Assembly (NCBI RefSeq): GCF_000410875.1
Contig: NZ_AROI01000008.1
Coordinates: 1 to 64,000 of the forward strand
Source of the DNA: Halopseudomonas pelagia CL-AP6
GTDB lineage: Bacteria > Pseudomonadota > Gammaproteobacteria > Pseudomonadales > Pseudomonadaceae
Length of the DNA: 64,000 nt
Direction of reading: 5' to 3'
The position numbers and the translations under genes were made by a program. Under the pieces are notes generated by a model. That model ran no database searches and had not been told where the DNA came from. It was given only the letters and a program-made list of their open reading frames with translations. Shown here piece by piece: positions 8,207 through 16,184 of this stretch (positions are counted from its first letter, which is position 1; each line of letters begins with the position of its first letter).

Positions 8207-8224
8207 GTTATTACCTTTAGTAAC
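8207..8224. promoter_or_regulatory. Candidate operator in the xre/MFS divergent promoter
   Basis: GTTATTA and TAGTAAC form 7-bp inverted arms with one mismatch around a 4-bp spacer, 6 bp upstream of the xre start. Position and symmetry fit an autoregulatory site. Confidence 0.4.
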
Positions 8225-8297
8225 AGCATAAATGGCCATATTGTAACCGAATAAATGACCTACCAGACTGCACGCTCACATTTCGGAGAGAAGAAAG

Positions 8298-9497
8298 ATG
8301 AGTGTTCATTCTGACGCGTACGCGGCTTCAACTCAGCCTGAGGTAACGGCAAGACTGACGGTTTATCTGGTCGCTGTCGGCGCCTTTGCGCTCGGCATGG
8401 CTTCCTACGTTACAGCCGGCCTGATCCCGATGATACAAACCGCATTTACCATACCGGTTGAGGCGGCTGCACAACTGGTTACGGCTTTTACATTGGCATA
8501 TGGGCTGGGGTCCCCCTTGATCGTGGCCTTTCTGCCGGGGCGTTACCAGCGGGCCGGACTCCTGGCTGCGCTAGGCCTTTTCGTGCTGGCGAATGCTGCC
8601 AGTGCGCTGGCAACCGAGCTTTCTTGGCTGCTAGCACTCCGCGCATTGGCGGGTGTGGGCTCCGGTGTCTACTTGGCGATGGGGATTGCCGTCTGCGCCA
8701 CACTCTCGCCACCCGCCAAGCGCGGTAAAGCCATCGCCATTATCATGGGCGGCATGGCTAGCGGTACGGTACTCGGCGTGCCATTGAGTCTGTTGCTCGC
8801 AGAACGCCTTGGTTGGGCCTCTGCATTTTGGCTAGTCGCAGCATTGGGCTTATCCGCACTAGCCGGACTGGCCTGGCGGCTACCCAAGCTACCCACCGCT
8901 GCCACGATTCCCCTAGGCCGCAAGCTGGCCCTGCTGGCTGATGGTCGTGTGCTGGCAATATTAACGGTGTCTCTGCTGGCAGCCATTGGCAGCCTGGGTA
9001 TGTACACCTTTATTGCTCCATTTCTGGCTGAACCAGAGCATGGTGCTATCCGGTCAATTGCACCCTATCTATGGGTATGGGGTTTGGGCGGGGTTGCAGG
9101 CAGCTTCCTGATCGGGCCGTTGGCCGACCGCATGCGAGGCCCAGCATTGACGCTCGCCATCATGCTCTGCTTAACATTCGCACTGATGTCCTTGCCCCTG
9201 GCAGCCAGCATGCATCCTTGGCTGGCGGTGCTGCCCATTGCACTTTGGGGTGCGGTTGGCTGGGCGCTACAGGTGCCACAGAACAATGAGCTGATCCGCA
9301 CTCGTGAAGCGCAGGGAGACGGCAATTTTGCCGTTGCATTGAATGAATCCGCACTGTACCTGGGCAGTGCCATTGGAGCGGCGGGAGGCGGTTTGATCTT
9401 GTTAATGGGGCTGCCCCTGTCGTCGCTGGCGGTGGCCGCAGGCACTGTTGGGGCAGTGGGCGCGCTTGTACAACTCACGAACATGCGTAGGCATTGA
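8298..9497 (+). CDS. MFS exporter (AraJ/YdhP-type drug or sugar efflux)
   Basis: A 399-residue inner-membrane transporter with about 12 hydrophobic segments. The first loop and helices (FALGMASYVTAGLIPMIQ, LVTAFTLAYGLGSPLIVAFL) and the mid-protein AIIMGGMASGTVLGVPLSLLL match the DHA1 efflux subfamily of AraJ, YdhP and NepI. The start has the strong ribosome site GGAGAGAAG. It is divergent from the xre regulator, which probably represses it. The substrate is unknown. Confidence 0.88.
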   Translation: MSVHSDAYAASTQPEVTARLTVYLVAVGAFALGMASYVTAGLIPMIQTAFTIPVEAAAQLVTAFTLAYGLGSPLIVAFLPGRYQRAGLLAALGLFVLANAASALATELSWLLALRALAGVGSGVYLAMGIAVCATLSPPAKRGKAIAIIMGGMASGTVLGVPLSLLLAERLGWASAFWLVAALGLSALAGLAWRLPKLPTAATIPLGRKLALLADGRVLAILTVSLLAAIGSLGMYTFIAPFLAEPEHGAIRSIAPYLWVWGLGGVAGSFLIGPLADRMRGPALTLAIMLCLTFALMSLPLAASMHPWLAVLPIALWGAVGWALQVPQNNELIRTREAQGDGNFAVALNESALYLGSAIGAAGGGLILLMGLPLSSLAVAAGTVGAVGALVQLTNMRRH

Positions 9498-9517
9498 CTG
9501 AGCCCTGGCCAAGGTAA

Positions 9518-9562
9518 GCGCCGCCATGGCTACTTTGCTTGGCGGCGCGTTGACCCCTTTTT
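9518..9562 (+). terminator. Probable terminator after the MFS gene
   Basis: GCGCCGCC (9518-9525) pairs with GGCGGCGC (9541-9548) across a 15-nt loop, followed by CCCCTTTTT. The T run begins several bases after the stem, so it may be weak. Confidence 0.5.
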
Positions 9563-9623
9563 GTTTGAGAATATTGGTCACGCATGGCTGCACATCACGC
9601 ACGGCTGTTCAAGCCGTTAACGT

Positions 9624-10526
9624 TCAGCTTGAATGCTGCTCGAGAAACGACAGCAACGCTGGGAAATAAGCCTCTGGCTCCTCGTAAAACGGCATATGAC
9701 TGCTATTGGGGAATACGTGCACTTCGGCGTGAGGTGCGGCCAGCTTCATGCGCAGCGAGCAGGCCGGGGTGAGTTCGTCGTGCTGGCCGGTGGTGATCAG
9801 AATCGGCATGCGGAACTCGCCCATTTCCTTCAGCCGGTTCCAGTCACGCAAATTACCGATATAGAGGAATTCGTTCGGTCCCTGCATGGTTTCGTATGGC
9901 CCCATGTTCCAGTCGTCAAGCGAGCGCTGCACCGGTGCTGGCCATTCCTCCAGCCGGCAGACGTGGCGGTAGTTGAGCAGGGTAACGGCAGCCTGGTATT
10001 CGGGATGATCGACGCTGCCCTTCGCTTCATGGCGCTGCATCATTGCCACGGTTTCGCTGCCGAGTGCCGAACGCAGCCGTCCTAGCTCCTGGGACAGGTG
10101 CGGAATGTCGGCCACGGTGTTTTCCAGAATCAGCGTTTTCACCGCCTCAGGGTAATGGATGCTGTATTCAATGGCGAGCCAGCCTCCCCAGGAGTGCCCG
10201 AGCAGGTGCACTTGGCCGAGCCCGAGCGCCTTGCGCACGGTCTCCACCTCTTCGACATAGCGGGCGATATTCCACAAAGCCTTGTCCTCGGGACGGTCGG
10301 CCTTGCCGGTGCCAAGCTGGTCGAAGGCGACGACCCGCAATCCCCGGTCCTTCAACCAGGCATGGGCGTCGCGCAAGTAGTCGCAGGGCAGGCCGGGGCC
10401 GCCGTTGAGGCACAGCAACACGTCATCGCCGGTGCCGTAACTGTATGCCACCACCTCGTGGCCATCCACCTTGATCCGTTGAATCAGGTCGGGTTCCAGT
10501 TCCGGAATTTCGAATCTTTCAAGCAT
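9624..10526 (-). CDS. Proline iminopeptidase-like alpha/beta-hydrolase (peptidase S33)
   Basis: About 300 residues from the ATG at 10526, which has GGAG six bases upstream; a 12-residue longer form is possible. Family signatures: LCLNGGPGLPCDYL near residue 40 (HGGPG-type oxyanion motif), DQLGTGKADRP, nucleophile elbow GHSWGG, the acid in TTGQHDELTPA and the histidine in NSSHMPFYE. S33 enzymes remove N-terminal proline or hydrolyse small amides and lactones. There is no signal peptide, so it is cytoplasmic. It is transcribed leftwards after the DeoR gene with a 115-bp gap and may be co-regulated. Confidence 0.87.
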   Translation of the reverse strand: MLERFEIPELEPDLIQRIKVDGHEVVAYSYGTGDDVLLCLNGGPGLPCDYLRDAHAWLKDRGLRVVAFDQLGTGKADRPEDKALWNIARYVEEVETVRKALGLGQVHLLGHSWGGWLAIEYSIHYPEAVKTLILENTVADIPHLSQELGRLRSALGSETVAMMQRHEAKGSVDHPEYQAAVTLLNYRHVCRLEEWPAPVQRSLDDWNMGPYETMQGPNEFLYIGNLRDWNRLKEMGEFRMPILITTGQHDELTPACSLRMKLAAPHAEVHVFPNSSHMPFYEEPEAYFPALLSFLEQHSS

Positions 10527-10640
10527 GGTCGTCTCCGTAGGAGGCCGCGACTCGTTTACCACCGCTCTCAGACGAGCGGCTCGAGCGGCCTGCGACGAAT
10601 GCTTAGCAAGATCCGTTCCTGCTCAATTACCAGCCCAGCA

Positions 10641-11399
10641 TCAACAACGAACCGCGACCTTGTTCTGGCTAAGGACCGCTGCCAGTTTGCCGCTTGGCTG
10701 TTGGTCGGCAACCAGATATTGCACCTGTTGCCAGCTGGCGTAGCGAGCAGGAAAAGTGGCATCGAATTTGGAATGGTCGGCCACCACGATGGTATTGACA
10801 GCTCGCTGAATCATGGCGCTGTAAACCACGGCGCAATCGATCAACGCATCGGTCGGGCCCTCGGTGGACAGACCGCTTGAGCCCAGCACGGTGTAGTCGG
10901 CTGACAGGCTGTGGAGAAAGGCCAAGGTATGCGCCCCGACCATCGCACCCTCGGCAGCGTGGTAGTCCCCAGGCAGGACAATGACCCTGATGGTCGGATT
11001 GATCGACAGCACCGTGGCGACGCCGAACGAGTGCGTGATGACAGTGATGTCCTTCATCACCGAGGCAATCCGCCGGGCCACATGCACGGTGGTCGAGCCT
11101 GAGCCGATCATCAGAATCCGCGCATCCTTCATCAGGTCCACCGCCGTACGGGCGATCTGTTCGCGCTCTTGCATGTAGAGCCTATGGCGTTCGGTGACCG
11201 CAGGCTCGCTGGCTATGGCCCGCACAGCGCCACCATAGGTGCGATTCAGATGCCCGCTACGGGTCAGCTCGTCAAGGTCACGGCGAATGGTCTCACTGGA
11301 TACCTGATGCAGTTTGGCGAGGTCGGCAATGCGCAAGCTCGGGGTGGTATTGAGTTCAGCCAGGATCTCGGCCTGGCGGGCGGTCTTGGCTCTGGACAT
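10641..11399 (-). CDS. DeoR/GlpR-family transcriptional regulator
   Basis: 252 residues from the ATG at 11399 (MSRAKTARQAEILAELN). The N-terminal DeoR helix-turn-helix (residues ~8-60) includes SSETIRRDLDELTRSGHLNR, and the C-terminal DeoRC domain senses a phosphorylated metabolite, with MIGSGSTTVHVAR as the phosphate-binding loop. It is divergent from the kinase/aminotransferase operon, which fits: DeoR proteins typically sense a phosphorylated pathway intermediate, and the first enzyme opposite is a kinase. Repeated CCACA-type elements lie between them. Confidence 0.88.
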   Translation of the reverse strand: MSRAKTARQAEILAELNTTPSLRIADLAKLHQVSSETIRRDLDELTRSGHLNRTYGGAVRAIASEPAVTERHRLYMQEREQIARTAVDLMKDARILMIGSGSTTVHVARRIASVMKDITVITHSFGVATVLSINPTIRVIVLPGDYHAAEGAMVGAHTLAFLHSLSADYTVLGSSGLSTEGPTDALIDCAVVYSAMIQRAVNTIVVADHSKFDATFPARYASWQQVQYLVADQQPSGKLAAVLSQNKVAVRC

Positions 11400-11421
11400 T
11401 GCAGGGCTTCCTTTTTTACGT

Positions 11422-11459
11422 CCACAAAATGAGGTGAATGCCACAAAATGGTGAGGTGA
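11422..11459. promoter_or_regulatory. Paired CCACAAAATG repeats upstream of the deoR gene
   Basis: CCACAAAATGAGGTGA (11422-11437) is followed by CCACAAAATGGTGAGGTGA (11441-11459). They lie just upstream of the deoR start and share CCACA with the inverted repeat at 11548. Likely DeoR-binding sites. Confidence 0.5.
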
Positions 11460-11547
11460 GCATGGTAATGCAGTCTTTCGGCGCAAGCTATTGCTTCCAC
11501 GCGCAGTGCTCTTTTCGGCGAATGCTTACTTTTTATACTGCAAGAAG

Positions 11548-11567
11548 CGCCACACTATAATGTGGCG
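11548..11567. promoter_or_regulatory. Operator-like inverted repeat over a -10 element
   Basis: CGCCACA (11548-11554) and TGTGGCG (11561-11567) are perfect inverted arms around CTATAA. The string TATAAT (11557-11562) inside it is a consensus -10 for the kinase operon, so a bound repressor would occlude RNA polymerase. Confidence 0.6.
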
Positions 11568-11596
11568 TGAATGGATTTATTCTTGTCGCCAATGCT

Positions 11597-11622
11597 AAAA
11601 AATGTTGTACTTGCCTCATTAA
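11597..11622 (+). promoter_or_regulatory. Leader motif shared with the ABC-transporter operon (copy 1)
   Basis: A 26-bp stretch containing AAAAAATGTTG and GCCTC matches 14955-14980 at about 22 positions. It sits 18 bp upstream of the chosen kinase start. It is either a common regulatory element or remnant leader coding sequence (KNVxLAS in both). Confidence 0.4.
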
Positions 11623-11639
11623 AAGGAAGGAGTGGGGAT

Positions 11640-12638
11640 ATGCTCTATCAATCAGATTTTTTACAGAAGCTGGAGGCCGGGCTACGCGAGGTTCTGCCTG
11701 AATGGGGCATTTCGCCGGAGGCAAAGCTCAAGTTATTGACCATCTCCGAGAACGCTACTTACCTCGTGGAGGATTCTACTGGCAGGCGGCTGGTGCTGAG
11801 GATACAGCGCCCGGACTACCACACACGCGCCGAGATCGAATCGGAGCTTGCCTGGATTAAAGCCTTGCGCGACTCCCGCATGGTCACCACGCCAGAGCCA
11901 ATCGCCACCCTGGCTGGCGGCTCCTTGAGCTGTTTTGCTGACAGGGAAGCGGTTCGATATGTCGCCGCGTTCGAGCACATGCCGGGCGCCGAGCCTGATC
12001 CGGGTAACCAGTTGACCTCCTGGTACCGGGTACTGGGTGAAACCAATGCGCGCCTGCATCAGCACAGCATGACCTGGCAGCGACCCGACGGCTTCAAACG
12101 AAAAGTGTGGAGCTTCGACACCATCATCGGTGAACAGGCTTATTGGGGCGATTGGCGCAATGCTTTGGGTCTGACGCAGGAAGGTCGTGAAATGCTTGAG
12201 CGCACCCATGAACTGCTCCGCAAGCAGACCGCAGCCTTCGGCATGGCGCCTGAGCGGTTCGGGCTGGTGCACTGTGATATGCGACTGGCCAATCTGCTGG
12301 TAGACGGTGAACAGCTCACGGTAATCGATTTCGACGACTGCGGCTTTAGCTGGTTCGCCTACGACTTTGCCGCCTGCGTCAGCTTTCTCGAAGAAGACCC
12401 GCGAGTGGACGAATTTCTCGCGGCCTGGCTGGAGGGCTATCGCAGCGTGGCACCATTTTCCGCAGAGGATGAGCGAGCCATTCCAATGTTCTTGATGTTG
12501 CGGCGCATGCAACTGACTGCCTGGATTGCCAGCCATGCGGAAACACCTACAGCAAGCTCAACCGGCGCAGACTACACCCGAGGCACGGTTGCTCTGGCCG
12601 AGCAATACCTTGGCAACCACAGCGAGAACACTCTATGA
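11640..12638 (+). CDS. APH-type small-molecule kinase (hydroxylysine-kinase-like)
   Basis: 332 residues from the ATG at 11640, preceded by GGAAGGAGT; the frame also opens at 11571 but that start is weaker. It has the aminoglycoside/choline kinase fold: catalytic HCDMRLAN with His211, Asp213 and Asn218, and the metal-binding IDFDD around residues 229-233. It ends in a 4-bp overlap with a class III PLP enzyme, the same pairing as hydroxylysine kinase with phosphohydroxylysine phospho-lyase, or ethanolamine phosphorylation with its phospho-lyase. I infer phosphorylation of a hydroxylated amine; the exact substrate is open. Confidence 0.82.
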   Translation: MLYQSDFLQKLEAGLREVLPEWGISPEAKLKLLTISENATYLVEDSTGRRLVLRIQRPDYHTRAEIESELAWIKALRDSRMVTTPEPIATLAGGSLSCFADREAVRYVAAFEHMPGAEPDPGNQLTSWYRVLGETNARLHQHSMTWQRPDGFKRKVWSFDTIIGEQAYWGDWRNALGLTQEGREMLERTHELLRKQTAAFGMAPERFGLVHCDMRLANLLVDGEQLTVIDFDDCGFSWFAYDFAACVSFLEEDPRVDEFLAAWLEGYRSVAPFSAEDERAIPMFLMLRRMQLTAWIASHAETPTASSTGADYTRGTVALAEQYLGNHSENTL

Positions 12639-13969
12639 CCGGACCCACACAAATTTTAGCCCTGAACCGCTTCGATGCAGGGAGTGCCATAGGGCTGAAG
12701 GGCCGGCTGGGTTCGCTGGTAGAAAAGCGCCAGCGCTACTTCGGCACCTCCTCGGTACTCTTCTACGAGCAGCCGCTGGAGATTGCCCGGGCGGAAGGGG
12801 TGTTCATGTACGACACCTCCGGCAAGCCTTATCTGGACGTCTACAATAATGTACCGGTGGTCGGGCACTGCCATCCGGCAGTAACAGCGGCAATCAGCGA
12901 GCAGACTGCCCGCCTGAACACCAATACCCGCTACCTTTACGAGAGCCTGACGAACTACGCCGAAACGCTACTGGCTACCTTCCCCGCAGAGCTGTCCAAT
13001 CTGCTCCTGACCTGCACGGGCAGCGAGGCCAACGACATCGCCCTGAGGATAGCCAGCGCCTGGACCGGCGGCAGCGGTTTCGTGGTGACCGAGACCGCCT
13101 ACCATGGCAATACCATGGCGGTGATGGAGGTGTCTCCTTCTTCCTACCAGCAGGGTCGCGCGCTGCCGGCGCACATTCGCACGATCCCGGCCCCGGATGC
13201 CTTCCGCCTGGCACCGGGAGAAGATCTTGCGCAGGTGTTCGCCGCGCATCTGGACCGGGCCATCGCCGACCTTGAGCGCAATGGCATCCGCTTCGCCGGT
13301 TTGATTGTCGACACGATCTTTTCCAGTGACGGCGTCTTCCCCGCCCCCGCAGGATTCCTGGCAAAGGCAGTGGAATGCGTACATCGCGCAGGCGGGCTGT
13401 TCATAGCGGACGAGGTTCAGCCGGGTTTTGGCCGTACCGGGCAGAGCCACTGGTGCTTCCAGCGGCACGGTGTGGTGCCGGACGTGGTCACGCTAGGCAA
13501 GCCTATGGGTAACGGCTTCCCTATGGCGGGCGTGATCACCCGGCCAGAACTGCTGGAGTGCTTCACCGCCGAAACTGGCTACTTCAACACCTTCGCCGGC
13601 AACCCGGTGGCGGTAGCCGCAGGGCAGGCGGTGCTGGACGTACTGGATCAGGAAGGGCTGATTGCCAATGCGGAGGGTGTCGGCCGCTATCTGAGAGACG
13701 GCCTTAGCAACTTGGCCCGCGCGGATGCGCGCATCGGCGACGTACGCGGGGCCGGGCTGTTCATCGGGCTGGAATTTGTTGACGCAGACAACGCACCAGA
13801 TGCTGCACTGGCGCGGTTCGTGATTAACCAGATGAAGGAGCGAGGCATTCTGATCGGTGCGGCAGGGGCTTATGGCAACGTATTGAAAATTCGCCCGGCG
13901 CTGTGCTTCAGCCGAGCCCATGCAGACCAATTCCTGGAAACCCTTGATGCCGTGCTGCGTATAGCCTGA
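12635..13969 (+). CDS. Class III PLP-dependent aminotransferase / phospho-lyase
   Basis: 444 residues, translationally coupled (ATGA) to the kinase. PLP motifs: GSEAN at 129-133, TAYHGNT at 155-161, ADEVQPGFGRTG at 258-269 and the Schiff-base lysine Lys289 in LGKPMGNGFPMAGV. The last two motifs resemble the AGXT2L/ETNPPL group, enzymes that eliminate phosphate and ammonia from phosphoethanolamine or phosphohydroxylysine instead of transaminating. With the kinase just upstream, an O-phosphorylation then beta-elimination route yielding an aldehyde is the best reading. A conventional aminotransferase remains possible. A terminator follows. Confidence 0.83.
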   Translation: MTGPTQILALNRFDAGSAIGLKGRLGSLVEKRQRYFGTSSVLFYEQPLEIARAEGVFMYDTSGKPYLDVYNNVPVVGHCHPAVTAAISEQTARLNTNTRYLYESLTNYAETLLATFPAELSNLLLTCTGSEANDIALRIASAWTGGSGFVVTETAYHGNTMAVMEVSPSSYQQGRALPAHIRTIPAPDAFRLAPGEDLAQVFAAHLDRAIADLERNGIRFAGLIVDTIFSSDGVFPAPAGFLAKAVECVHRAGGLFIADEVQPGFGRTGQSHWCFQRHGVVPDVVTLGKPMGNGFPMAGVITRPELLECFTAETGYFNTFAGNPVAVAAGQAVLDVLDQEGLIANAEGVGRYLRDGLSNLARADARIGDVRGAGLFIGLEFVDADNAPDAALARFVINQMKERGILIGAAGAYGNVLKIRPALCFSRAHADQFLETLDAVLRIA

Positions 13970-13991
13970 AACCCGCAAGCCCACAAGGTAG

Positions 13992-14019
13992 AAAAAGGCG
14001 GAGAAATCCGCCTTTTTTA
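13992..14019. terminator. Bidirectional rho-independent terminator
   Basis: AAAAAGGCGGA, a GAAA loop, then TCCGCCTTTTTT. It has T tracts on both strands and sits between the convergent aminotransferase and SDR genes, serving both. Confidence 0.9.
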
Positions 14020-14784
14020 TCAAGCCATCGCGTCGGAAGATTCCGGCAAGACCTGACCACCATCGACCACGATAGCCTGCCCGGTGATGTAGCCCGCCTC
14101 GTGACTGGCGAAAAACAATACCGCGTTGGCGATATCCTCCACTTTGCCCAGGCGACCCAAAGGGATCGAAGCCGCCATCCGGGCGGCATAGTCCTCACCC
14201 ATATCTTCCAGCCCTTCGGTCATAATATTCCCAGGCATTACCGCGTTAATGGTAATGCCGGACCGGGCAAGCTCGATAGCCGCAGTACGCATGAAGCCCA
14301 ACTGTCCGGCCTTGCTGGCACCATAGTGCGACCAGCCGGGAAACCCGGTAATCGGACCCGTAATCGATGAGGTCAGAATAATCCGCCCGAAACCCTGCTC
14401 CTGCATCACAGACATAACCGCCTGCGTGCACAGGAATGCGCTGCGCAAATTGGTGTGCATTACATGATCGAAGGCCTCGACAGTCATGTCGGCAAGACTG
14501 GCAGACGGGAAAATTCCGGCGTTTGCCGCCAGCACATCCACCGAGCCGAAACGCTTCACTGCGGCCTCCACCATGGCTTTGCATTCTGCTTGCTGACTAA
14601 CGTCGGCAGCAAACCCCATAGCATTCGGACCGATCTCTTCAGCGACTTTGCAGGCGTCTTGCAGCGAGCGCGACACAACAAGCACGTTAAGACCCGCCGC
14701 ACCAAAACGCTTGGCGATGCCCAGGCCGATCCCGCGACTGGCGCCTGTGACAATCACAGTCTTTTTTTGTAGCGACTCAAACAT
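14020..14784 (-). CDS. Short-chain dehydrogenase/reductase
   Basis: 254 residues from the ATG at 14784, with CAGGAG upstream. Classical SDR: nucleotide-binding TGASRGIG at 13-20, NAG at 88-90, catalytic Ser139/140, Tyr154 and Lys158 (YGASK), and C-terminal GQAIVVDGG. Resembles FabG-type alcohol/ketone oxidoreductases. In this neighbourhood it could oxidise or reduce the carbonyl product of the kinase/phospho-lyase pair, but its specificity cannot be read. It is divergent from the ABC importer. Confidence 0.88.
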   Translation of the reverse strand: MFESLQKKTVIVTGASRGIGLGIAKRFGAAGLNVLVVSRSLQDACKVAEEIGPNAMGFAADVSQQAECKAMVEAAVKRFGSVDVLAANAGIFPSASLADMTVEAFDHVMHTNLRSAFLCTQAVMSVMQEQGFGRIILTSSITGPITGFPGWSHYGASKAGQLGFMRTAAIELARSGITINAVMPGNIMTEGLEDMGEDYAARMAASIPLGRLGKVEDIANAVLFFASHEAGYITGQAIVVDGGQVLPESSDAMA

Positions 14785-14954
14785 TTTATTCTCCTGTTTT
14801 ATAGGCACAAAATCCTCTTCAAGGCGATTGCTATGCAATTGGCAGTCCAGATCCATGACCCTTACAAACAGGGCTTCTTGCAAGAACAAGAAGACCTATT
14901 CGGGAAAAATAGAACCCATTTTGGGGCGCCTTGCGACATATTGGTGCTTACCAA

Positions 14955-14980
14955 AAAAAATGTTGCACTCGCCTCGTAAT
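14955..14980 (+). promoter_or_regulatory. Leader motif shared with the kinase operon (copy 2)
   Basis: Matches 11597-11622. In one frame it reads LTKKNVALAS then stop, against MLKNVVLASLKG at the other copy, and two of the core differences fall at third codon positions. It lies in the 248-bp divergent gap between the SDR and the binding-protein gene, which otherwise shows nothing clear. Confidence 0.4.
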
Positions 14981-15032
14981 TGTTTTTTACTCGATTCGTT
15001 GTCTTTCACTTTTAGACGGGCGAGGACGAATT

Positions 15033-16184
15033 ATGAAAGGCGTATCAAGAAGGGAATTGCTGAAGTTGATGGGAATGGGTGCCGGTATGGCAGCTTTTGG
15101 GGGCAGCTCATTGTTGATGAGTTCAAAAGCCTTTGCAGCGCGGGAGAAAGAACTGAACATTCTGTGCTGGGAGGGCTACAACTCGGCACAGGTGCTCGAC
15201 CCATTTCGCCGCTCTACCGGTGCGAATGTGCGCGCAGAGTCGCTGACCAATGATCCGACCATGATCAACCGATTGCGCGCTGGCGAAACCAACGTTTGGG
15301 ATCTGATCAATGTAAACAACCCCTGGGCGCGCAAGGTCATGGCCCCCGAGGGTTTGATCAAGCCGCTGCCACGTAGCGAATTTGAGCCCTACTTCGCGGA
15401 CATGCTTCCAGAGTTCAAGCCGCCCTACCAGTGGGCAATGAGCAGCGACGGCAGCGAGTTACTAGGCATGGCACAGCGCTTCGGCCCGTTCAACTATGTG
15501 GTCAACACCGACAAGATCAGCCGCGCGACCGCCGAGGACACCGGCTGGGACCTGTTCAACGACAAGACCCTGAGCGGCAAGTACGGCATTCAGGAATCGG
15601 ACGACTGGAACGTCTTTGACATTTTCTTGATAGCCGGCATCAACCCCTTCATCGAACACACCCCAGAACAGATGGCGAAGTTCCAGGAAACCGCCAATGC
15701 GGTGTTCAAGGGCGCAAGGATGATCGGCGACGCTTCTAGCCTCAATCAGGCAATGATCTCCGGAGAAATTGATCTCTACATGACTGGTGGCACGTATAGC
15801 TGCTCACCAGCGCGAGCCGACGGCTTCCCGGAAATCCGCGGCATCACCCCGCTGCGGGGTCCGGTGGATGGCAAGGGCGGCGTGTCCTGGGTTGAGATCA
15901 CCTCGGTTGTGAACAACCCGAACGTGTCACCGCTGGCCACGGAATTCCTCAAATACGTGCAAGCGCCGGACATTGCCCATAGCGTGGCTTTTGCCGAGGG
16001 TACCTTTAACCCGGTTAGCCAGATGGGGAATCCCGAATGCTTCAAGCTGTTCACCAAGGAACAGCTTGAAGCCATCCAGTGGGACAGTCTGGGCGAGGAA
16101 ATGGAGCGCTGTGTGGCTTACGACATCGTGCCGGAGTTCGACGAAGCTCTGGAGATGATTTCTGCGGCCAAGCGGGTGGCATGA
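15033..16184 (+). CDS. Polyamine-type ABC transporter substrate-binding protein (Tat-exported)
   Basis: 383 residues from the ATG at 15033. The N-terminus holds a twin-arginine signal (SRRELLK at 5-11 followed by a hydrophobic stretch ending SKAFA), so it folds before export. The mature part matches PotD/SpuD-like proteins: NILCWEGYNS near the start, ESLTNDPTMINRLRAGETNVWDL, and SGEIDLYMTGGTYS. These proteins bind polyamines or related amines in the periplasm. It overlaps the ATPase gene by 4 bp and is followed by two permeases, forming a complete importer beside a likely amino-alcohol pathway. Confidence 0.9.
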   Translation: MKGVSRRELLKLMGMGAGMAAFGGSSLLMSSKAFAAREKELNILCWEGYNSAQVLDPFRRSTGANVRAESLTNDPTMINRLRAGETNVWDLINVNNPWARKVMAPEGLIKPLPRSEFEPYFADMLPEFKPPYQWAMSSDGSELLGMAQRFGPFNYVVNTDKISRATAEDTGWDLFNDKTLSGKYGIQESDDWNVFDIFLIAGINPFIEHTPEQMAKFQETANAVFKGARMIGDASSLNQAMISGEIDLYMTGGTYSCSPARADGFPEIRGITPLRGPVDGKGGVSWVEITSVVNNPNVSPLATEFLKYVQAPDIAHSVAFAEGTFNPVSQMGNPECFKLFTKEQLEAIQWDSLGEEMERCVAYDIVPEFDEALEMISAAKRVA

